DNA of 64,000 nucleotides from Siphonodentalium dalli (lineage: Eukaryota > Mollusca > Scaphopoda > Gadilida > Siphonodentaliidae): the NCBI GenBank assembly GCA_032622095.1, contig CP136061.1, forward strand, positions 190,968,369 through 191,032,368, in the 5' to 3' direction. Below the pieces are notes generated by a model, which worked only from the letters and a program-made list of their open reading frames with translations, searched no databases and had not been told where the DNA came from. Position numbers and translations under genes: made by a program. Positions 8,746 to 19,355 of the stretch are shown piece by piece. Every line of letters starts with the position of its first letter. The stretch's first letter is position 1.

Positions 8746-9545
8746 TTTAGCAGAAAACAAAAAAATTTATTTTAGTTTTTAAATTTTAATATTTATACGT
8801 ATTTTCGATGCGATCACTTAATTATTTAATTTTTATTCTTTATTGCAGAGACTACGAAAATTTACGACAAGATACAACTATGAGACAAAGTGCCATGTCC
8901 AAGTAGTTCATGTTTTATTTGTGACTGGTATAACCAACAATAGGGCAGCATTTTGTTGGCAAATTAATACACATGGAGATACCAGAATCAGTGCGACACA
9001 TGTGTATATGTATAGTTTAATATAGATATACACATCAGTGTCACCATATATGCTGGTTACAAGCCAAATGTCACCCTAAAGTAGATTTCACAAATATATA
9101 TATATGGATATATATGTTCAAATCCAAATTTATACCGGGTATAAATGTGCATAAACTGGAGTTTATAACAAGAATAAATGTAGCTACATATATTTATGCA
9201 GGTTTATTCCGTGAATAACTTGTATAAATTTGAGTTTATAACCAGAATAAATGTAGCTACATATATTTATGCAGCTTTATTCGGTGAATAAATTTGTATT
9301 TATGCATAAAAGGTAGACAATAAATGAATGCATAAACGTGAGAATAAATGCGAGTTTATCCTGCTGAATAAAGGTGGGTTTATTCAGTGAATAAATTTGG
9401 AATAAATCTGGAAGTTTATTCATGAATAAATCGGTGAATATATGTGCATAAATTTCGGGATTTATACAAATTTATTCAGTGAATAAATTGACATAAATTT
9501 CTGATTTATGCTCATATATCTGGAATTTATTAAATGCATAAATTC
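8746..9545. other. AT-rich sequence ending in ATTTATGC-type repeats; no gene
   Basis: 8746-9110 shows nothing recognisable. 9120-9545 has tandem about 70-bp units of AGTTTATAACNAGAATAAATGTAGCTACATATATTTATGCAG and many derived ATAAATxxGTGAATAAA pieces. This relates to the repeats at 6203-6400. Confidence 0.6.
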
Positions 9546-9569
9546 CAGTTTTCGTGCAGTGATTACTGG

Positions 9570-10117
9570 AACAGAACCAGCCATCAACAGCACCCCCCTC
9601 GGTCAATTATCAACCCTTATCAGCCGGACTTCAACATCTCTAAAACGGATTTCAACCTGTGTCAAGGTTTCAGCCAGTCAATTATCAGCCTGTATCAAAC
9701 GGATTTCAACCAGTGAATTATCAGCCTGTATCAAACGGATTTCAACCAATCAGTTATCAACCTGTATCAGCCGGATTTCAACCAGTCAATTATCAACCTG
9801 TATCAGCCGGATTTCAACCAGTCAATTATCAACCTGTATCAGCCGGATTTCAACCTGCATCAGCCGGATTTCAACCTAGCAGTGGACCTTTTATTCAACA
9901 GGGTTATATAGTTCAACCTACCACCGTAGCGCCGACCTTAGGACCTGATATTCAACCGAGCTATATAGCTGAACCGATCAGCACCGATTCGACCCTCACA
10001 CAGGCCCCCACAATGAGCGTGTCAGCGTCACAAACATTCGACGAAACTCAGCCCTTTGACATTAGCCATCTATCAAACCCAAACGAAACACAGCCCTTTG
10101 ACAATACCATCGACTGA
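9570..10117 (+). pseudogene. Gln/Pro-rich 12-residue repeat protein, with a premature stop
   Basis: An open frame ending at TGA 10115-10117 encodes at least seven units of a 36-bp/12-residue repeat, FQPVNYQPVSAG (variants NG, ISY), followed by about 75 residues rich in Thr, Pro and Ser and two copies of ETQPFD. One in-frame TAA at 9641-9643 separates the first, more diverged unit (VNYQPLSAGLQHL) from the rest. No ATG lies at the start; an upstream exon is needed, perhaps the exon at 6071-6202. The regular Gln-Pro, Tyr-containing repeats suggest an extended, fibre-like or disordered structural protein. Function is unknown, and a virion-surface role would be speculation. Confidence 0.5.
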
Positions 10118-10374
10118 CGTCACACAGCCATTTGACACTACTCAACGACTATGCTATTGATTAAAATTCTCACAGTGCTTTACAATACGGTCTGCCCCGT
10201 TCAAATTAATGTGTATACATTTGTGTCACATTGTGTGGAACATTGACACTATCGATAAACGCAGGTGTTCTGTCTAATGTGTGAGAGTTTGACAATATGC
10301 TATGGGTTCATTGACTGTAGAATTTAATTAACTTTTGGGATATAAGGCTGCGTACACAATACAGCTTTATTTAC
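10118..10374. other. 3' flank, no gene
   Basis: After the stop of the repeat protein, one more TQPFD-coding motif remains in frame sequence (10124-10140), as if the repeat tract once ran further. Nothing else is recognisable. Confidence 0.4.
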
Positions 10375-10860
10375 TCACCGTTTACAGGTGTTACAAGTGG
10401 TATCCGCGTAACATTCCGGACAAGTTCCACGATTTTCGTAAGCGTCACATTTGTAAGGTGTAGATTGATTCGCTTCGAAATCATAAAAAATGAACTTAGA
10501 ACCTTTCTTCACTTTCTTCATAGGTCTAACGAAGCAGTCGTGTTCACCGATTACATAGATGTTACAGGAAAGACACTTGTATTCGTAGCAGCGGTGTTCC
10601 TCCATACTCCGTTCCTTGATCTTGACTATTTAAAAACATTTTGTACACTTATGAAACTGGAAACAATGAGGTGTTTTACCGCTCTTATGACGCAGGAAGC
10701 AATCCATAGAACGACACATTGCGCAACAATTTCGGCAAGTCATTTTAGTTCCAATGACACAATCCTTGGATTTACAAGAAATACAGTAACTAGCGCATTG
10801 GTGCCCGTCTTTGTTATTGAATGGTTTCAAACATTTTTCACAGAAATATCCCTACGCAAA
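10375..10860 (-). pseudogene. DNA polymerase B fragment: zinc-finger region and exonuclease I motif only
   Basis: Reading leftward from about 10860, two adjacent frames carry many Cys pairs (FCEKCLKPF, CISCKSKDC, CRNCCAMC, CTKC; then CLSCNIY, CFVRP) and then FIFYDFEANQ, the exonuclease I motif (D-x-E). This order matches the region of polymerase B in element B at 24.6-25.05 kb. The two frames are separated near 10606-10629 by a stop. The second frame ends CNTCKR followed by a strong splice donor (ACG/GTGAGT at about 10376-10383), so the fragment may end in an intron whose other side was deleted. The polymerase domain is absent, so it cannot function as a polymerase. It is read inward from the right TIR, whose promoter points this way. 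Confidence 0.75.
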
Positions 10861-11314
10861 GAAGCCTGTAACACTGGTAATAGCGTCGAAATGATGATTA
10901 TGATAATATAAATATACATTAGATGTCTTTTCAGTCGATGATCGAATAACTTTGTTACCACAGTCGGCACCAATAATTATCACATTAACATAAAAAAAGT
11001 CCTCGAATAAATTTAATTTGAACTTTAGTCGGGGGTGTTTGTTATGACTGGAAATTTGTTGTTGTGAACAAACTGCTTTCTGAATGTTCGCATGTCATTT
11101 TCTTTTGAAGCGCGACCGATAAGTATGTTTCATTGTGTGTATAGCACTCAGCGTGCCTTTGATACCTGTTTGGTGCGAATAAGTCTAGCTCGTTGAAAAA
11201 ACAGCTTGCCGTGTCATTGACACGTGTTAACATTGAGTTGAATGTCAAATGAACGTGTGAAATATTAGGTTGTATATAACGTGGCGAATTACAAACATTA
11301 GCATAATTTCAAAA

Positions 11315-11683
11315 ATACTTTCCACAGATTATCCCAGAGCCAAGGTATGTTTCGGAAAATTTTCATTTCATTCACTTAGTATCCGATGGTTATTTAATAA
11401 TAACTGAGATTATTTTTAAGCAGTTTGTGATTTATATACTGGGTTAGAAGACAACTAATGTATTTTTTTTATTTTTTATTATTTCCAGCATTTCAGTGAT
11501 GACACTATTGAATTGATTAATATACCGTGGGATTTTGAAGAAGAAGACGAAGATGACATCATAGTAATATCAGACGAGGATACTGACGAGCTTGCTATTG
11601 TGTCTGAAGATTCGGACACTGACGACTTGGGCGAGGATAGTTCGGACGAACAGCCTGACGCTAAACGAGTGTGTTTAGAATAA
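11315..11683 (+). pseudogene. Right TIR copy of the acidic SUMO-interaction-like protein, start codon lost
   Basis: Mirror copy of the gene at 3706-4083. Exon 1 (11315-11344) begins ATA where the left copy has ATG; donor AAG/GTATGT and acceptor TTTCCAG are kept. Exon 2 (11489-11683) is open and lacks three codons of the acidic run present on the left. Both SIM-like cores (IIVISDED and LAIVSED) are unchanged. Without the ATG it probably makes no protein from this frame; the next in-frame ATG is absent from exon 2. It reads outward toward the element end. Confidence 0.65.
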
Positions 11684-12057
11684 ACATGTGCTATATAAAA
11701 GAATATTCACCTGGATTATTTCGTTATTCTTTGATGTGGGGGTAATGTATTTAATATCATTAATTCTAAAATTGATCATGTGAAAAACAAACTGATATAT
11801 GACAAATGCTTTTTAAAATAACATGGTGATAAAGTGTTAAAGAGCAGTTATTTAAAACAGTGATAAATTATTTAAATTCGAAACTATTTAAAAGAGTAAA
11901 AATATTATTTAAAAGAGTGATCAATATTATTTAAATTAAAAACAGTAGTGATTATATGATGTTTCACTGATACATTTTAGAATTATTGTTGTTAAATATG
12001 TACTTACATTTGTCTGGTAATGTGTAGATCAATGCTCAGTATAACAAGCTGGTGCAC

Positions 12058-12065
12058 CTTTTATA
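12058..12065 (-). promoter_or_regulatory. TATA box of the inward promoter in the right TIR
   Basis: TATAAAAGG on the minus strand, with GTAAGT donor at 12002-12007. It mirrors the left TIR promoter and points toward the polymerase fragment at 10860. In an intact element this design would give each arm's first gene a common TIR-encoded leader. Confidence 0.6.
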
Positions 12066-12710
12066 GAGTAAATATGTTTGTCCATTAGATGTCAATCAAA
12101 TCCGGAAGTCGTTTTTGATTGATTCCCGTATGATTTCCGGATTTGATAATGATAATTTAAGGGGCGGGATTCCATTGTTCGGGGAACGTGTGGTGTGGGT
12201 GAATAAATTAGTCAGGTTTGGGCACGCTTTCGAAAACGCATGGTCCAGCCAGGTGCACGATCGCGCGCAGTCCAAAACAGGTGCACGAGGCTTGGTGAAG
12301 CTAAATAATTGCGGCGGGATGATTAAAATTAACCAAGCGTCGGCACGTGGTCCAAACAGCTGCACACTTCCATTGTTTCAAAAGGTCCAAACAGGTGCAC
12401 GAGGCTTGCTGACGCTAAATAATTCTGGTGGCCATTGTTGGGTCGAATAAGGAGGAACTTCGTCGCCCTATCATATAATTAAGAATGAGCGACTTTAATT
12501 AATTAAAACCTATCAAATAATTAAGAAGGAAAAGGAGTGGCTTCATTAATTCATTCACCTATCATATAAGTGAGAAGGAAAAGGAGGGGCTTTCATACAA
12601 TAAGGACCCCTCATAAACCCCTACCATTGGCCCCTTAAGACAATAGGGTGAAACAAAGTGGGGAAAATCGATAGAATTGCCCCGATAGCGTCCCGTATAC
12701 TACTGCCCGG

Positions 12711-14070
12711 ACAGCTGTAGAATTGTATTTTTACAGCGAAAGAGTTATGATCATAAGAAACTTGGTATTATAACGAAGCTTGGCATCTATTTTACAACAT
12801 ACATGTACTTAATCGAGCGAAGTAACTGTTTTTGTATTGTAGACAATGATTAACCCATCAAGTGAAGGTACCACAAACAATGGAAAACTGCTTGCATGCT
12901 ACATCAATGTTATTATTTAGATTTCTCGATAAATAGGCCTATATAGAATCCTTGAAGTAATTATGAATAATTGGTCTCCAATAATCGGAAGCCATGGATT
13001 CTCTCAACCAGTTAGTTGTTTTAATAATAGGTGGTGATCACGTATGAAACCTTGTCGGAAATTGTTGATAACGAGTCTCGAGATTGTTTGTAAACCATCC
13101 AGTGTTCAGCCGGCTTGTCATTAATTTTTTTGTTAATATGTTCATCGAGAACCAGTATTAGTTTTCTTTGCGTACTTGTGTGGACTAAATGTGATTAGAA
13201 ACGTACTCGGTATTTGCGTACTTGAACCATTTAACGACGGTCGACAATGTTGGCCTGATTATTATTCTGCATGATATTTCATGCACTATTCAGACCTCTA
13301 TTTCAATAGACAACTTGCGGGTGTAAGATGGATAAATCTAAAATCAAGTGGTTATCAATTGGTTAATAACTAACCACTTGATTTTAGAGTTATCCATCTT
13401 ACACCCGCAATTTATCTGTTTCCTCGACTCGAATCAAATATTTTTTACCCCCGAAGCCAAAGAAATAGTAATATAGGACCCTCTGCTCGGATTGAGTACC
13501 TTTAAATACCCACACGTACAAGTTCTAGAGACGTGGCTAGAGGTTTCCTCAAATTTCCGGCCAACTGCACCGGCGAAGCAAATCATTGTCAATTTCAAAT
13601 TCCCCCTTGAACCAAACATCAATCTCACAGGTTCGCAGAATTCCATTTGCACTCCCTTGGAAATGTCCAACCTGACACACACTAAGATTGGAAAAATACC
13701 AACTTTTACTGGTTGAAAAAATAAAACAATGAGAACAATTCCAACCTATATATGGTGTCAAATTAATTAATTTCAAAATCTGAACTAGAATCAGGAATTA
13801 TCCCCGCCCCCGTAATTCGGATTCTGAATTCCCACGAAATAATGACTCTGGCGAAACAAGAATTTGTACATTAGTATATACACGCGGCGCGCGTAATAAG
13901 CCACCCCCGCGCGCTGTGATATAAACACACCGCGATGAATATTACTGAAATTAGCCAAATAATAATGTTATTGATAGTAACGCTGGGGGAGCACTTCGAT
14001 TGATGGCGAACTTGAAGCAAATCATTGTCAATTTCATTGTCGCTTTCATCATGTTCATTTCAAAATTGCA
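12711..14070. other. No gene seen; foldback and dispersed repeat
   Basis: 12711-13310 shows nothing. 13315-13410 is a foldback with arms TTGCGGGTGTAAGATGGATAAxTCTAAAATCAAGTGGTTA around a short loop; related foldbacks are at 51741-51820 and 51860-51941. 13420-13790 is a dispersed repeat (CTCGAATCAAATAT...CCGAAGCCAAAGAAATAGTAAT...) also seen at 15425-15680, 37680-37760 and, inverted, 51520-51560. Frames in it are not genes. Confidence 0.6.
13315..13410. repeat. GCGGGTGTAAGATGGATAA foldback
   Basis: About 45-bp arms, nearly perfect, with loop near 13360. It belongs to a family with at least three full copies and one half copy (about 37555-37600) in this window. Confidence 0.85.
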
Positions 14071-14078
14071 CCCATAAA

Positions 14079-14964
14079 CAGGCTTGGGGCAATTACTTGT
14101 GAATGTAATTAATTACAATTACAATTACTTCAACATTTTTCAATTACAATTACAATTCCCATTACATCTATTTCACAATGTAATTAATTACAATTACAAT
14201 TACTTTGAAATGTAATTCAATTAAACAATACTAGTACATAGAAATGGAAACTTACCTTCAGATGTGTCACAAAATTGGAGGTAACTTTTGGAACAGGAGA
14301 TTGTAGTTGGGCAAAGTTTGCACTTTTTCATAGGACCCGATGTGTCTTTCGGCAGATCAAAATGCTGCCAGAGTTTTTGTAGACATGTTGATAACATTAG
14401 CAATGGTTGGTATGAATTTCTATATAGGCGAGTGGTTTGGGGTGGCTGGCCCCGGGATTGTCGAAAGGGCATGAATTTCTCCCAATTACCATTGCTTATA
14501 TACCATATCAGATGGAGGTAATAAAAACATGATCACAAGAGTGATATATTAGTGATCTATTGTCAATTATGTTAAGTTGGTTTCTCATTGTATTTATCAA
14601 AACAAGCATCAAAGGTTAACCAATGCTTAAGCAAACAAACAGCAGGACGCCAGACGTGGTGTCAACAGAATTCACAATTGAAACTCGAGTGTTGTGACAA
14701 CATAGTGATAGCCAGTCACCAGTCTTATACTTTGTTTGGATGAAATAATTGGATGAATCATGAAAGAGAACTTTGAGAATAACAAGTACCTGTGATTTTG
14801 AAGTAATTGAAATTAGACCCTAATTACAATTACATCATAACCAATTACAATTGCAATTACATGTAATTGAGAATAAACTCAATTACCAATTACATGCAAT
14901 TACTTGAAAAAATGTAATTAATTACAGTCAATTACAATTACAAATTACAATTACCCCATCCCTG
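14079..14964. mobile_element. hAT-family element, 886 bp, exact 8-bp target duplication
   Basis: The ends are CAGGCTTGGGGCAATTAC on the left and CAGGGATGGGGTAATTG (reverse complement) on the right, flanked by identical CCCATAAA at 14071-14078 and 14965-14972. A CAGG start and 8-bp duplication fit hAT transposons. Subterminal regions (14095-14225 and 14810-14950) are dense in TTACAATTACAA/GTAATTAATTAC repeats. The interior carries a BED-finger frame on the minus strand and no catalytic domain, so it is a deletion derivative. Confidence 0.88.
14221..14472 (-). pseudogene. BED zinc-finger start of a hAT transposase
   Basis: In the 83-residue frame, residues 34-61 read KLWQHFDLPKDTSG...KKCKLC with ISCSKS, the pattern of a BED finger (aromatic W-x-HF, then C-x2-C). 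In hAT transposases this N-terminal finger binds the subterminal repeats. The frame diverges from the family right after CSKS, where a His pair is expected, either at a splice site or at the deletion junction. No RNase H-like or C-terminal dimerisation domain is present. Confidence 0.6.
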
Positions 14965-14972
14965 CCCATAAA

Positions 14973-16633
14973 ATACCGCCCGAACGCATGTCGATTTCAA
15001 ATTCGGCGGATACGTCACCATTGACCGAATTCACGTGAACCTGCATGGATATGTCTTCTGCTTTGTTCGTTATTATATGTTCCTTCTAATACAACAAATA
15101 GTAACATTATATGATAATGATGGATTATCAGATACACGTATGTACTATCTAGTCTTATAGCAATTTCATATTTAAAAAGTTTTGTTTCGTTAAATGCATT
15201 CGTTTCTTCACAATGGTCACTGTATAGTGAAGAAACACGGGCATTTTTTGACCAACGTGCTGTACAATAGTTGGAAAATAAAGCTTTGCCCATGAGCTAA
15301 TGTTGTGGTCGCACGTGAACTGCATCTCCCAATCGCACAAATACAAAATGTAAAGCTTATTCTAGGATCTCAGGACTGTATAGTGGAAATATCAGTCAAT
15401 GTATTGATTATTAAAAAATCTGACCTAGAATAAGGAATTAGCCCCGCTTAAGTACCAACGCGTACAAGTTCTAGAGACATGGCTAGAGGTTTTCTCAAAA
15501 CTGCACACCCCCTCCTTGAATCAAACATCAAACTCACAGCTTCGCAGAATTCCATTTGCACCCCCTTGGAAATATCCAAGCTGACACACCCTAAGATTGG
15601 AAAATTACCAACTTTTACTTGTTGAAAAAAATCAAACAATGAGAACAATTCCAACCTATATATGGTGTCAAATTAATGTCCAACTATAAATGTTGTGTCA
15701 TGCATGAAATTTCCAACTGCTGAAAATGTACCAAAGTTTAGTTTAGACATATTTATTTCAAATATTTGTCAAATTTAGATAACACATGATATATAACACA
15801 TACATTTGTTTATACAGACAATGGGATTGGAGGACACGTCCTGACTGACTTAAGGGTACCCCTCTCCCATATGTTATTACACTCAAAAATAAATAATTAG
15901 TAATGGCAAAGCAACATGACTACCAAAACAAGTTAAACATATATACAGATCACCGGTTATCCCCTCCCCCGAGTTAGTCATAAGTTAGTATATGTATTTG
16001 TTTAAAATCGGGTCTGTTTGTTTGTTGCGTTTGCTGGCCTGTACGTATCGTTTGCTAATTAGGTGCCATGTATATACACATCGAAGAAAAGCATGACTTG
16101 AACATTATAAATATAAGATACAAATGATACTTGTGTGAAATACATGAGCCATGTTTGACGCTGGAAGAACATTAAACATAGTATCGGAGACCATTTTCAA
16201 AATATGACCTAGAATCGGGAATTAGCCCCCCCCCCCCCCCCCCCCCCGTAATCGGATTCGGATTCTGAATCCAGATTCTCACGAAATAACGACTAAGACT
16301 GTATACCGAATTTTCACAATCACTAAATTAAAGCTGCAAAATATTTTATGTTACCATTTCTGACTATGGTTTTCTTGGTTATTCTGTCCCGCAGTTTGTC
16401 AACTTGTCCCGCATCACACCACATCCCGCAGTTTGTCATATCGCGTCATTTCCTATTCGAATATTTGCTTTGTATGGTAGCAGAGTGCGCTCGCAATATA
16501 GTGCATCAAATCGGATTGGGGGGGGGGGGGGGTAAACTTGCTTCACAAACCAGCATTTAATCACGCATCTATAATTACTCATGCAAACTGAACACATGCA
16601 ATATGTTTTATATAAATGCATGTATAGTCAGCC
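14973..16633. other. No gene seen; dispersed repeat and homopolymers
   Basis: 15425-15680 repeats the 13430-13780 family (CTAGAGACATGGCTAGAGGTTT, TTGGAAAxTxCCAACTTTTACT). A 22-base C run lies at 16226-16247 and a 15-base G run at 16518-16532. Near 16390-16440 the phrase GTCCCGCAGTTTGTCA repeats, as it does near 2545-2600. Confidence 0.6.
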
Positions 16634-16639
16634 TGCTAT

Positions 16640-17300
16640 AGTAGTATGGAGTTCCGGATGATCACGAAACTTTGCATACATGTATGTTATGTGCATGTAT
16701 GCGCATGCATAAATCGATGCATGTGCATGTATTTATATGCGTGTTATTGGTTATGGGCGAATATGCGTGAATATGTGCATGTTTATGTGCATGTCACCGA
16801 TATGCATGTTAAGGCGGTGAGTAAGATTATCGTTCTGATGGCGACTGGAGAGGTCGAGGAGGGGGCGTGTTCGCGTTTGTATGTACATGATGTGGATGTT
16901 TTGGGTGGATCTAGGATAGGAGATAAATATTCTTACCTTTTTATTTATAAGTTCATTATTCCTTTGTAGTGCCTAAATTTTCTTTCCAGGCATAGCTGGC
17001 ATTGTGGTCCGTTACACGCTAAGCAGAATACACGAGGCGGTGGAATGTCGAATATTTTCCTCAATGCGGTCGGCATCCTATTTCCCCACGAGTCTATATT
17101 AGGTATGACTTGGAAAAGCGCACGTTCTTGTAGGATTGGAGGATTTGTTTTTGGACTATTTGTTGATTGGCTGTCTGCACTTTGGCTAATTCCCCCAGTG
17201 AGCTAAAGTCGAAGAATGCGTCTATTTCTAGTTGTAACCTGATTTGCTCGTTGGTTAATGGTTTGCCGGCCATGTTGTGAAGTCTTTAAATTCCAACAAA
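16640..17300 (+). repeat. Left terminal inverted repeat of Polinton B
   Basis: Matches the reverse complement of 34434-35690 apart from the MITE there. It holds a stretch of ATGTGCATG-type alternating sequence (16680-16810) and a frameshifted copy of the TIR gene. TTAA at 16809-16812 is the unoccupied site of the right-TIR MITE. Homology fades beyond TTTGTTGGAATTT at about 17300. Confidence 0.92.
16945..17273 (-). pseudogene. Left TIR copy of the 109-residue TIR gene, frameshifted
   Basis: Inverted copy of the gene at 34470-34799, from ATG at 17271-17273 to the stop at 16945-16947. In the poly-A tract that follows codon 46, this copy has nine bases where the right copy has ten, so the frame is lost about half-way. 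Several other substitutions exist. It reads outward to the left end. Confidence 0.8.
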
Positions 17301-17303
17301 CTT

Positions 17304-17624
17304 CTATCTGAATCGCAGTGTCGTTGCTGTATTTATTGCTAATTCGTACGATGCTGGTTGTTGTATTGTTGGTTCGAACCAGGCAACTTTGATTGATAAT
17401 TCCTCTAATATTTCTTGCACCGACGGATTTCTGTTACTTCTCGTTGTCGATATAAGTCTACAGTTATTAATAATATTTATTTCTTCCAAATTAATTGAAA
17501 TTTTATTTATGTGGCGTTGCAATTGTTGTTCGAAGCATTTGATGGTTCTATATCTGTTTTTTAAGTTGATTATGAAAATCACTTTACGTGGTCCTGTTAT
17601 GTGATGGCTGTTTTGATTTTCCAA
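17304..17624 (-). CDS. Unknown 106-residue protein next to the left TIR
   Basis: ATG at 17622-17624, stop at 17304, just inside the TIR. The product is polar and basic in its first half (TGPRKVIFIINLKNRYRTIK), with a central Ile/Asn-rich stretch and a C-terminal half ILEELSIKVAWFEPTIQQ. It has no recognised domain, signal peptide or membrane segment. It is the leftmost gene of a minus-strand cluster reading toward the left end. AT-rich DNA can give chance frames of this length, so coding status is moderate. Confidence 0.45.
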   Translation of the reverse strand: MENQNSHHITGPRKVIFIINLKNRYRTIKCFEQQLQRHINKISINLEEINIINNCRLISTTRSNRNPSVQEILEELSIKVAWFEPTIQQPASYELAINTATTLRFR

Positions 17625-18600
17625 TAAGAAGTTGTTGGTGTATGTTAGTTCAGTTCTGTATCTGGCTCTGGTTTCTGTAAGTAAATCACGAGTCTATTAT
17701 TTTTATTAGAATCTCTGCCGCTCGAATGGCTTTATGTTATTGATTAAAGGCACGGGAGTCATTCGTTATCGAAATATTTATATAAGTTTTAAATGGCGTA
17801 AACAGAAATAAACGTTAAAACGCGCAGTTTCACTAGTATATGTATGCCATGATCGCCAGCATATTATCAGCATCTAATATATTTTATCTAAACAAAAGCC
17901 TGAGTGTGTGTGAGATAGTGCAATTCTACTGGCCAACCACACACGCAAATGATGCAATCTTTAATAGTTTCATATCAGGAATGCAGTAACAAAGAACGCT
18001 CTTTATTTTTACTATCGTAATATAAACAAACTACAGGAACTGTAGTGTGTGTTTTTTTTGTTTACATAACATTAGGTAAAAAAAAAAGGTAAATATGTTT
18101 CGCCAACATAACTTTTATGAGTTCTTTCGCGCTAAATAATTGACCACTATACTTATTGGGTGTGGCACGTACGTAGGTACTGCGTCATCAACTAAAAGCC
18201 AATATTGTTTTCACGGAAATGTATAAGCTATTTGCCACCTACCACGATAATTGCTATTCGCATAAGACAGCTTGCCTATATAAAATTGGATTTTTTTTTT
18301 ATAGTTAATCACACGCAATTTTTTTCTGGGGGAAGAGAGATTTCTTGACGAGATAATATTCTGTTGTTTTTTTTCATACCTATATACTAACCGTAAAGGA
18401 TTTAACTTATTGTGGTGAGTTTAATTATGGTATCTTATTTTGTACCTATATCACAATATATATATATATATGCTTGTGTTTATCAAATGGGGTATATTTC
18501 TTAAAAACAAACAAGTGAGTTAATGGTTATCCTGTTTTATTCCAAACAATCAAATGTATTCCTATTTCATGTTAACAGAATAGAGTTTTTTTTTTCATAG
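17625..18600. other. No gene seen; contains a dispersed repeat
   Basis: About 17745-18015 (AAAGGCACGGG...AAAGAACGCTCTTTA) is an inverted, diverged copy of 36828-37100. Both copies end next to a TTAAAGGCACG, suggesting another TTAA-targeting element. 18015-18600 is AT-rich with A and T runs and a (TA)n tract at about 18457-18471. Confidence 0.55.
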
Positions 18601-18631
18601 TCCAGTATTGGCAGGCCGTGAATGAGTTTAT

Positions 18632-18799
18632 TTAGTCCGACGTTGTTGTGAATGTCTCTGCAATTTCAGTCCAGAATGTTTCTGTGGTGAGAGTATGAAT
18701 GGTTCTGTAATTGTTTAGTCCATAATGTTTTCTGAATCGAATGTTATAGTTCAGGGCTTTGATGTGGAAACCATTTTTTTTAAATCCAAGAGCTAATGC
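18632..18799 (-). other. 56-codon open stretch without ATG, possible exon or remnant
   Basis: Opens after TGA (18800-18802) and ends at TAA 18632-18634. It includes NGFHIKALNYNIRFRKHYGL and ends TETFWTEIAETFTTTSD. The composition looks protein-like and the frame agrees with the neighbouring minus-strand genes, but no start or domain is seen. It could be the C-terminal end of a decayed gene. Confidence 0.3.
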
Positions 18800-19000
18800 T
18801 CACAAAATACTAACATTGTCTAAGAAGCAGTTCAATGTTTAAGAACAATCTGAATGTACAGTGCAGTCTTTTCTGTAAGCATGGTGCTTATTACTCAGTT
18901 TTTAATAGAGCTAACACTAATTTTTTTTTTAAACAATCCAATAGCCTTTCGTGTTTACATAGGTCCGTGAAATCCAATCACTTTTTTCTTTTCGGTTGAT

Positions 19001-19279
19001 TCATAGGGCATTCTGTGGAATAATGGTCGTCGTTTTTCCCGCAGTAAAGGCACATTTTCTAGCCTTTTTCCTTAACGGACATTGTGGCGAAAAATGCTGC
19101 AGATCAGAACAAATAAAACACGCTCCTTTCTGATCACTGCTATATTCCATGCTGCGTTTCGCCTTCCCAGATAAGGAATACAAAATGTCAGCTCCTTGTT
19201 TTGCGACACTTTGAGTTTCTGCAACCAACTCTCTTAGCTTGGCGTTTGTAAGCTCCAACTCGACCGTCGATGCGTCCAT
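19001..19279 (-). CDS. Small zinc-knuckle (CCHC) protein
   Basis: A 92-residue frame from ATG 19277-19279, about 40 bp downstream of a TATATATAAG box at about 19318-19327 (minus strand). Longer in-frame extensions run through the TATA box and are unlikely. Residues 5-35 (VELELTNAKLRELVAETQSV) look like a short coiled coil. Then comes CFICSDLQHFSPQC, a perfect C-x2-C-x4-H-x4-C zinc knuckle, followed by a basic PLRKKARKC tail. Zinc knuckles of this type bind single-stranded nucleic acid, as in retroviral nucleocapsids. The protein may coat or package nucleic acid; this is inference. First of the minus-strand accessory genes with a recognisable motif. Confidence 0.65.
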   Translation of the reverse strand: MDASTVELELTNAKLRELVAETQSVAKQGADILYSLSGKAKRSMEYSSDQKGACFICSDLQHFSPQCPLRKKARKCAFTAGKTTTIIPQNAL

Positions 19280-19355
19280 GGTTGAATACATGAACAGAAT
19301 ATAACTGGGAAAGCCTCGCTTATATATACACAAATATGTTACTATATATATATAT

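Larger units (their letters stand above)
2704..12704. mobile_element. Polinton/Maverick element A, deleted and probably non-autonomous
   Basis: Both ends begin AGTAGTATACGGGACGCTATCG in inverted orientation and are flanked by the same hexamer GCCCGG (2698-2703 and 12705-12710). A 6-bp target duplication, long TIRs beginning AG, and a protein-primed type B polymerase fragment inside are the hallmarks of Polintons. The element is 10,001 bp, against 15-20 kb usual for the family. It lacks recognisable capsid, packaging ATPase and integrase genes. About 3.3 kb of the interior (6.2-9.55 kb) is satellite and a MITE. Contents: acidic two-exon gene in each TIR, a repeat-containing exon (4367-4546), a double PC4 protein, a short exon at 6071, a Gln/Pro repeat protein, and a polymerase N-terminal fragment. 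Confidence 0.92.
11017..12704 (-). repeat. Right terminal inverted repeat of Polinton A
   Basis: Inverted copy of 2704-4373. Differences include a 9-bp deletion in the acidic gene, loss of its ATG, and several single-base changes and short indels near 11060 and 12300. The GTGCACCTGTTTGGAC block is at 12250-12400. Confidence 0.93.

Noticed and set aside
16646-16969. 107-codon frame with Cys/His/Tyr-rich sequence at the left end of Polinton B (and 35466-35750 at the right)
   Set aside because: It is generated by alternating ATGTGCATG low-complexity DNA in the TIR. The right copy runs into the MITE, and it overlaps the real TIR gene on the other strand.
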